Notes under the pieces: model-generated
Database searches by the model: none
What the model was told of the DNA's origin: nothing
Seen by the model: the letters and a program-made list of their open reading frames with translations, nothing else
Translations under genes and position numbers: made by a program
Origin: Clavaria fumosa
Lineage: Eukaryota; Basidiomycota; Agaricomycetes; Agaricales; Clavariaceae
Reading direction: 5' to 3'
Assembly (NCBI GenBank): GCA_951802425.1
Contig: OX637799.1
Span: 992,001 to 1,056,000, forward strand
Length of the DNA: 64,000 bases
Part shown: positions 57,401 to 64,000 of the stretch, one piece after another
Layout of the letters: each line of letters begins with the position of its first letter
How positions within the stretch are numbered: position 1 is the stretch's first letter

Positions 57401-59791
57401 GTCGCACATTAGCCTACCACTAACGAGTCTGAGATTGCTGCCCTGCTTGCCGATGTTCGGCCATCTTGAGCGCCTAAATCGGCCTATTCTGGACCAATGA
57501 TCGACTTTGAGGTCTTTTAGGCGGTGGAGGATGACATCTAAGGAGACGCCAAGGAACTCATGACCAACAATGACATCTGGATCGGCTTTGTGGATGGTGG
57601 CTTTTGAATAAGCGTTAGCGGAAAGCCGGAGGGTGTATTCGGCGAGTCCCTACCGAGTAAGGAACTGAGAAGCATACGCTCATTCTTCGCGGGTGTGATA
57701 GTGCCTTTGCTATTTGCTTTCGCAGTTGCTTCAAACTTCGGTGGAAATTCATCAAGCGGTCTGACAAATGTCTGTGCGGTACATGATAGCTGTTCCGGCG
57801 GGGTTGGATCATCAATTCGAACTGGGAAGTCCTTGTCATTCAAAGCTAAATACGTCAGAATATCAAGACGTACGGTTACTCCACAACCTCGAAGACACGC
57901 AAACGACCTCACGTTTGTTCTCCACGTGATTCATGATCGAACGAACGCTTAGACTCATGACCGTCAGAGGAGGGTTATCCCTTGGTGCATCATTGTCTGC
58001 TTCTGAGAACGGATTTATGTCTTTCGGATCTTTGACTGTCGCTTCCAATTTACACCACGAAACCTATTCAGGGCTTCAGAATGAATAGTGTGTGCTATTG
58101 CCAGACTACTTACCCCCGCATGGTCGAGGACCGGATGTTTGATCTGAAGCCAACAAGGTCCCATTATCTTTCTCTTGAGGACCAATAATTCGAAAGCCGA
58201 AGTGTTCGTTCCAAATATTCGCGAAAAATTGGGGCTATGGGCCGTGGCAGGTATCTGAGGCTCTATCCATTAATTCAGATGAGGGAATGATGTAAAGAAA
58301 ACAGTGACGGGGAACGCACCGTCAAACCCATAAACAACTTTCATCCATAATCGCTCCTCTCTCGGAACCTCTTTTTCACCGAAAGCATATTTTCGTTTCA
58401 CAAACTTGGACTTGAATTTCTTGATGCCAAATCTAGACCGAACCGAATCGAAATCGGCATGGACATCTGAAAGTTCGGGGATGATGTCTGTTTCACATAG
58501 CTCCCCATCCTCATTTGGCACCACGCGCCTCTCACGTGGAAGAACAAAAAGATTTCTCAGAAGGCCTTCGACAGTGATGCAGCATGATATCCATGCGTCA
58601 GATGATTTATCTTTGAGTTTCCCGACAAAATACAGTTTTCCTTCATGTTCGAGATAGTCAAGCCAAAAGAACCGGAGCGAACCGTCAGGTTCCAGAACAG
58701 ACAAATTCGAAGGCTTGAACGAAGTAGAGGAGGTTCCAGAGAGTGGCCCAAGGCTGTCGTCTTCTGTTTTCACGGTGAGAGAGTCGTAAACCGTCAGCCA
58801 CGATGGAACCGCCTGAGGCTCGTTGGCCGGCAGAGAAGGGGGCCAGCCGTTAAGTTCTTGTGGTTGAATCTCCTTTGGCTCCACTTTGACTGGCGCAGGG
58901 CCCCCAACATCTTCATGACCCATGTCCATAAATGTGTCCACGTCCAAGTCATCAAAAGACATATCGTATACCAAATCTTTCTCGTCCGTGTCATGGACGT
59001 CCAGACGTCTAATGCGTTCTATTTCTGGATCCATGCTGCTCAGCCGCACTTTCTTCCTCGAGACAGGGGGAAGACCTGGGCTGGAAGGTGGCTGTTCGAG
59101 CACTGACTCCTCCAATAAACCATCTGAGGACGCGTCTGTGAACATGAAACCTCGATGACGTGCGGCGTGCACCGGAGAGGACGAGTCATTGTGGTCAAAA
59201 TGCGGGGAAGTTTTCCGCTTGCGCTGCTTGACAGTCGTAGGCGGAAGTTTGTCCATGCTCCCCAAAAGGGATGACATGAAGTCGTCTTCCTGTTGCGCAG
59301 ATACTTTGGGTCGGTATGCATTGATATCAGGAGCCACCGCCGGAGGGGGCGGTGCTTTTGGCCGAGACTTTGCTTTGCTATCTTCCTTCCCCTTCTTTTT
59401 TACTACATCCCAGGTAGATGAGATATAACACCAAGGATAAGAACATGAAACCAGCTCTTACGCTTCTTTCTTCTCGTGTCCCCTTCATCAGACTCCGCAC
59501 GTTGTCCGCCACTCCAGTCGTCGTGCCCATCGTCCATGTAGCCAGCAACGCCGTCATCGACCACAAAGTCATCGCGCTCAAGTCTACCTTTGACAATGGC
59601 TTCGTACTGGGGATCCGTGACTTCGTCGTATATGCCGACGTCTTCATTTTCCTGTGATGGGAGGGCTGTTCAGACCACTCCCATCTAAGCGTGGGAGAGG
59701 CGCAACTACAGACCTTCCACAAACGCGTGCCGCCATCTCGAACACGCTTGTATTCTGCGAGCTTGTCAAGTTTACCGCGTCGAGAGCCCAT
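54492..59791 (-). CDS. POL1: DNA polymerase alpha catalytic subunit
   Basis: The start is [20 protein letters not shown] (59791), the conserved Pol alpha N-terminal motif, followed by an acidic disordered region (59340-58300) that binds primase partners. The B-family palm has motif [17 protein letters not shown] (56770), motif [16 protein letters not shown] (56430) and motif C YGDTDSVF (56220, across an intron). The C-terminal zinc region includes [13 protein letters not shown] and [10 protein letters not shown] (54900-54840), and the end is [17 protein letters not shown] with stop 54494-54492. The enzyme extends RNA primers at replication origins and lagging strands. Over 20 exons; several joins near 57000-57600 and 55300-55700 were not traced base by base. 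Confidence 0.9.
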
Positions 59792-60012
59792 TGCGGTTCA
59801 GGATGAGCGCGCCAGAGTACACCAGTCACGCGTCGAGATCACAGCAGCTTATGTCAGCTGCAATCCCACGCTGAAGGCTAACGCTAATCAAGGCAGAGGC
59901 TGTCGTTCGTCGCAGCGCTCGTCCCATACAACAACTCTCATAGCCGCAGGTGTAGAGGTCGCAGCGCCAACGGGGGGACGTTCGACATAAGCTCAGTGCA
60001 GCGCAAGTAATA
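59792..60012. promoter_or_regulatory. Divergent promoter, POL1 / membrane protein
   Basis: A 221-bp gap lies between divergent starts. It includes ACGCGTCG at 59828-59835, which overlaps the MluI-box (ACGCGT) bound by the MBF factor that drives G1/S genes in ascomycetes; that fits POL1. The site is seen, its use is inferred. Confidence 0.45.
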
Positions 60013-61614
60013 ATGGGCCTCGCACACATGAGCTTTATTCTCTCTTTACTGGTCGGGCTCATCGACTTCGTCAGAGCCCAAGACTCGGGCGACAGGTATG
60101 CTGCTGTCTCTCGCCCTGCCCCTTTCAATACAGATTCAACATCTACCAATGAGCAGTTTTGATGACGATCCAATCCTTCAATACCGGCCTGCCTTTGCTC
60201 GCAGCTTGCCTGTCCAAATTCTGCTAACCGGAATCGTCGTGACGCTTGTGGTGGTCTTATTGGTTCACTTGGTCTTCACCGCCAAATATCATTGGTCACT
60301 AGCGCCAACCAATTATGTCCTCCAGATCTCTGGAGTATGCACACTCCTTATTTCGCTCGCCGCCACCCTGCACGTCGTTCTAAATGCGGCATTACGAGAG
60401 AGCAAACAGTGGCCGTATATGCTGTCGTATATTGCCGTCAATGTTCCGCCGCTTTATGACCACTTTGCCGCATGGAGTGTCACTGAAACAATCACTTGGT
60501 TGATCATGAACGCCTCCACTTCGGGACTTGTGCAAGTAAGGAGACCTGCAGTCCAAGTCCCGGGAAGTGATAAGACTGACTTTTCTTTCAATTCAAGGTC
60601 ACACACATTCAATTTCTGACTCTGCTATACCCTTCTCGACTCGAGGCACTACTAATTTATCTCCTTCTCGGACCCCTGGCCATCCTCGCTGCCGTGATGC
60701 AAGTGATCACAAAGCCGGAGTCCGCTTTCGTGGCGTCGATGGTTCGAAACATCTGCAACGCCACTCTCTCCCTTATCTTCACCACAGCCCTCTTCATATG
60801 GGGCTTCCTAGTCAATAGACGGCAGGCTTGGCGCACCGATGGTGGAACAGCCGTGTTCGGCGCCGGCGCGTTAACGCTGACTTTATTCGGCACTGCTCTG
60901 AATTTGCTCTACGTTCCGCGGGAAGAAGAGTATGTCTGGTTACCCGGACTAATGCTCGCTGTTGTGCTATGGCAAAGTTTCCTTGGGTTCTGGTGGTGGG
61001 TGGGCGCGGGCCACCCAGCAGACTTGCAGGCAAGCGAGGAAAGATGGGCGGCGAAAGAAAAGAAGGAAATAACTAGGAAGGAAAAACAAGAGAAACGGAA
61101 GGACGCGAAGCAGCGGGCGAAGCGGAAATTGAGCGATGTCTCGGGCGCATTGCCGCTTCAGGACGGATCACCCCCGTTAAAACGTTCATCCAGTGCGAAC
61201 GCGATATCGGAGGATAGCAATTCCCAAGTTAGTCGCCAACGAGACCTGAGCCGCAATCCCGAGCATTCTTCCATCCCTGCACCCAGACCGCCTCTGCGCT
61301 GGTTACCTCATATCGTGCGGAAGTGGTGCAATCATATTCGAAGAGCTCACTTAAATGCCACCCGAGCCCAAATTGTGGAACTGGCCGAGAGGATGCGCGA
61401 ACGAGAAACCACCAGGAGAGGCGTATGGGGATTGAATCTTTTTGGGCTCACCAGCTCTGCTGCCGCCACTGCGACACTGGCAACAGCAGCCAATGGGTTA
61501 CCGGATGGTGCCGCGCAGGATCATGAGCGAGAGCAGAAGATTCACGAATCAGGCGGGTTGTTTTATTGGGGACCTCTACGGAGATGGAGATTACGAGATT
61601 CGACTGTCTACTGA
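60013..61614 (+). CDS. Polytopic membrane protein with signal peptide, function unknown
   Basis: The start is MGLAHMSFILSLLVGLIDFV (60013), a signal sequence. A short extracellular part follows across an intron at 60096-60153 (GDSSFDDDPILQYRP). Membrane segments are LPVQILLTGIVVTLVVVLLV, VLQISGVCTLLISLAATLHV, MLSYIAVNVPPLYDHFA, LEALLIYLLLGPLAILAAVM, NATLSLIFTTALFIWGFLVN, FGAGALTLTLFGTALNLLYV and LPGLMLAVVLWQSFLGFWWW, about seven. The cytosolic tail is highly charged with lysine-rich coiled coil (EKKEITRKEKQEKRKDAKQR). The topology resembles a seven-helix receptor, but I recognise no receptor family motif. Stop at 61612-61614. Confidence 0.65.
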
Positions 61615-61908
61615 GATTGCTTTGTTCTAACAAACTGTACTTTTAAATCAGCGACAACGATGATATCTAACATCAACTCTACTATTCAATCCACGTATTT
61701 AACCTGCTCGATCAGATATTGCAGGTACCGACACCCCGACCGTTGGTGTTGTGTGATTATCTTTCAATTCTACAGTACAGTAAATGTCTCAAGCAAAAAG
61801 ACTGGGGACCAGCAACCCCACCAACTTGTGCTTGTGAGCACAGCTGCTAGGCTGTGCTTAGTCAGTGCCTAGAGGGGCCACACATACTGTATATATGCTG
61901 TGCTACAA
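61615..61908. other. Spacer, no gene seen
   Basis: Composition changes here from the GC-richer gene block to the AT-richer, repeat-rich right end of the window. Nothing recognisable. Confidence 0.4.
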
Positions 61909-62448
61909 CTATACTAGAGGGTCACATCCCTTTATAACAACTACAAACTCAATATACTGTTGAGTCTGGTTCACCCAGAGGGATATTACATTGCATTTGG
62001 CAATACTTGTCAAAGTGTGTGGGTGTTCTGGCCCAAGTATCCTCTTGCTCATTTCCATCACTTGCACTTGTGCTTCATCCAACTTCCCCTGATTCCTGTA
62101 CATGGTTGCCAGATTGGCAATACTTGTCAAAGTGTCTGGGTGCTCTGGCCCAGATATCTTCTTCCTCAGTTCAATGTATATGACAGTGAGGAAGGGGTGT
62201 AGTGGCACTTCTGATGGTGGCCAGAAATTCTGCATGTTGGTTGGGTCAATGATGAGCAATGGGGATGCAACTGGATGAAGTAGCACTTCAGGTAACCCCC
62301 ACATGAGGGCTATTAGCCTTATTAAATTATAGGTGGAATTAGGGCTAATAGCCCCCTTTGGTATAGTGTGTTGTGTGCTTGGGATAGTGCACTGGATGCA
62401 TGGGATAGTTCTTAAAAGTGCACCAAAGTGATCAACTGCACAGTGCAC
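61909..62448 (-). pseudogene. TPR (kinesin-light-chain-type) fragment
   Basis: The minus frame reads ISGPEHPDTLTSIANLATMY, RNQGKLDEAQVQVMEMSKRI and LGPEHPHTLTSIAK, almost two of the 42-residue TPR units common in mushroom NB-ARC/NACHT-TPR proteins. The flanks (LLIIDPTNMQNFWPPSE) are not TPR. Only a fragment remains, without an NTPase domain, so it is a relic of such a gene carried by or caught in repeats. Confidence 0.65.
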
Positions 62449-62479
62449 AATCCCAAGTGCCAGGCCTAGGGCAGAGCGT

Positions 62480-62565
62480 GGGTATACCCATGGGTATCCA
62501 AGGCTCTACCCATACCCATACCCGCACAGTACCCACACCCATGACCCGTGTGGGTTTACCCATCA
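62480..62565. repeat. Short degenerate repeat of CCCATACCC type
   Basis: This region has repeated GGGTATACCCATGGGTAT and CTACCCATACCCATACCCGC, partly palindromic, then CCCACACCCATGACCCG. It looks like a simple-sequence tract typical of basidiomycete intergenic repeats. Confidence 0.5.
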
Positions 62566-62615
62566 TTTTGAGCCCAAGAACATTCAAATTGGACCAGAAT
62601 TGGGAGAGATATGAT

Positions 62616-63074
62616 CTAAGCAATGAATTCATTGTATCTCAGCCAATTCTGATCTGATTTGGATGTTTTTGAGCTTGTTTTGAAGCTGACGGAGTCCTGA
62701 GGAGTCCAACTGGATGTCAGGCTTGTGACAGCAAAACCCCTTTGGTGTGCAAGGGTAGAGCGAAGGGTCTGTTCAGTTTCTAATGCTAGTCGATAGTCCT
62801 GGCGGACTTGTCTCTCGATGTGCAGGGAATACTCCTGCAGTAGTCGAAGTGTCTGGTAATAGGTCTGGGGATTGGCTCGGAGTAGTTGGTCCTTTATCCA
62901 AGTCCTGGTATACCTTTGGTAATACTCGAACTGATAGAGGTTCTGCTCAATCGATGGGTGGCTGGTGAAACTCTCAGGAGGGATGACTTGCGACCTTAAA
63001 GGTGGGAAGACGAATCCTTCCAGTGCGAAGTTCTCAGCAGTGACGTTTGCTGTCAGACTTACAGTGAGGGACAA
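62616..63074 (-). other. Open frame of unknown nature beside the Tc1 end
   Basis: 152 codons without a stop, including PPESFTSHPSIEQNLYQFEY and LRLLQEYSLHIERQVRQDY, a helical segment. I recognise no family. The frame ends in the repeat-rich zone and its start overlaps the inverted repeat at 63062, so it may be part of a broken transposon-borne or host gene. Confidence 0.3.
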
Positions 63075-63278
63075 AACTGTTGCAATGTTGAGTCATTTTG
63101 CATTATTATCCATGTTATGTAACATTTAAGAAGGGTAAAATTAAGTAAAAATATACACTGGATAGACCTACTTCTTGGCTATATTTCAGCTTTTATCTCA
63201 TCCAGATCTATCCATTATTCATTAAGAAAATAAATATTTTGTATGCGGGTAGCATTGCAACAGTTTTGTCCCTCACAG
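63062..63278. repeat. Inverted repeat pair near the Tc1 transposase
   Basis: CAGTGAGGGACAAAACTGTT at 63062 continues to 63087, and its reverse complement ends at 63278. The spacer is AT-rich. Preceded by TA at 63060-63061, the outer arm looks like a Tc1 terminus at its TA target; the inner arm is inverted within the same end. Confidence 0.6.
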
Positions 63279-63303
63279 TTCAGGGTAAAGAAAACTCTAT
63301 TTA

Positions 63304-64000
63304 TCAGTATTTGGTATGGCCCCCTTTGGCCTTTAACACTGCCTCAACTCTCCTAGGCATACTTTTGATAAGTCCCTGGCACACTGATGCATCTATCCCA
63401 TTCCACTCCTTCTCCACCCTGTCCCAAAGCTCCAGTATTCCACCAGGTGGCTTGTCATATGCCCCAAGCTTCTTCTTCAGGTGATTCCATAAATGTTCAA
63501 TAGGATTGAGGTCTGGGGACTGTGCTGGCCATGAGAGGACCTTGAAACTATTGTCTTGGAACCAAGCCTTGGCCTTCTTGCTGACATGTTTGGGGTCATT
63601 GTCCTGTTGGAAGATGACATCTCTGGAAGTTTTGTCATAATAGGTGAGGCTGGCTTGAAGATCCTCCTCCAAGATTTTGGTGTAGAGCTCTGCATCCATC
63701 CTACCATCAATCTTGACTGCATAGCCAGGTCCTTCCCACATCATGCACCCCCACATCATCAGAGATCCCCCCCCAAACTTCCTAGTCCCCTGCACAAGCC
63801 TATCACTCAGGCCCTCCCCTGCCTTTTTCCACACCCATCTCCTCCCATCTGAACCAAAACGATTAATCTTGGTCTCATCAGACCAGACAACCTTCTTCCA
63901 ATCCTCCACAGTCCAATCTTGGTGGCTGACAGCAAAATCCATCCTCTCCTTCCTGTGTCTCTGAGACAGTGAGGGTTTCTTCTGCTTCACCACAGCTTTC
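63304..64000 (-). mobile_element. Tc1/mariner transposase, partial at the window edge
   Basis: 229 residues are seen of the C-terminal catalytic part. The DDE triad is visible: D in VVWSDETKINRFGSDG, D in FQQDNDPKHVSKKAK and E in SPDLNPIEHLWNHLKKKLG, with 34-residue-like spacing between the last two as in Tc1 DD34E enzymes. GGSLMMWGCM is also family-typical. The frame is open to the edge, ending at stop 63304. The N-terminal DNA-binding part lies beyond the window. This copy may be intact. Confidence 0.9.

Overview
This is a nuclear window from a filamentous fungus, almost certainly a basidiomycete of the Agaricomycetes. Genes are dense and split by many 50-80 nt GT-AG introns. The gene content fits: a G-domain GTPase family and short F-box/LRR proteins typical of mushroom-forming fungi, a tyrosine-recombinase (Ngaro-type) retrotransposon and a Tc1 transposon. 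Conserved eukaryotic genes include RICTOR, POL1, PHB2, RRP40, uL22, PPWD1, NDUFS4 and VPS37. Most gene models below were joined by hand across introns using reading phase and family resemblance.

Region 1 (1-16.8 kb) is a rearranged tandem-duplication zone. One intact F-box/LRR gene (14849-16792, minus) is accompanied by three decayed copies (1-1066, 4869-5417, 10240-11800). They alternate with a Ypk-type AGC kinase lacking its N-terminal half, a G-patch gene whose tail is frameshifted and copied elsewhere, and two paralogous membrane-anchored GTPases (5662-9928 and 12299-14280). The same 3'-flank sequence of the kinase occurs three times.

The standout is inside the first GTPase gene. From 6994 to 9489 lie 33 consecutive candidate introns of 61-77 nt, each separated from the next by exactly three nucleotides. 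Twenty-eight of them form a minisatellite whose repeat unit is itself an intron; the first four and the last are unrelated in sequence but share the layout. The reading frame is kept whether all, some or none of the single-codon exons are included.

Region 2 (17.9-40.2 kb) is ordinary: PQ-loop transporter, prohibitin 2, VPS37 (ESCRT-I), a tandem ubiquitin-like protein, exosome RRP40, a secreted CE1 esterase, complex I NDUFS4, a CSC1/OSCA-type channel, a secreted Cu/Zn superoxide dismutase with a GPI-like tail, and the TORC2 subunit RICTOR.

Region 3 (40.3-45.6 kb) is a full-length, apparently young Ngaro-like retroelement with split direct repeats, about 135 bp upstream of the RICTOR start codon.

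Region 4 (46.8-61.6 kb) holds ribosomal uL22, an AN1 zinc-finger protein, PPWD1, two unrecognised proteins, DNA polymerase alpha and a polytopic membrane protein. Region 5 (61.9-64 kb) is repeat-rich: a TPR fragment, a short-motif repeat and a Tc1/mariner transposase running off the right edge.
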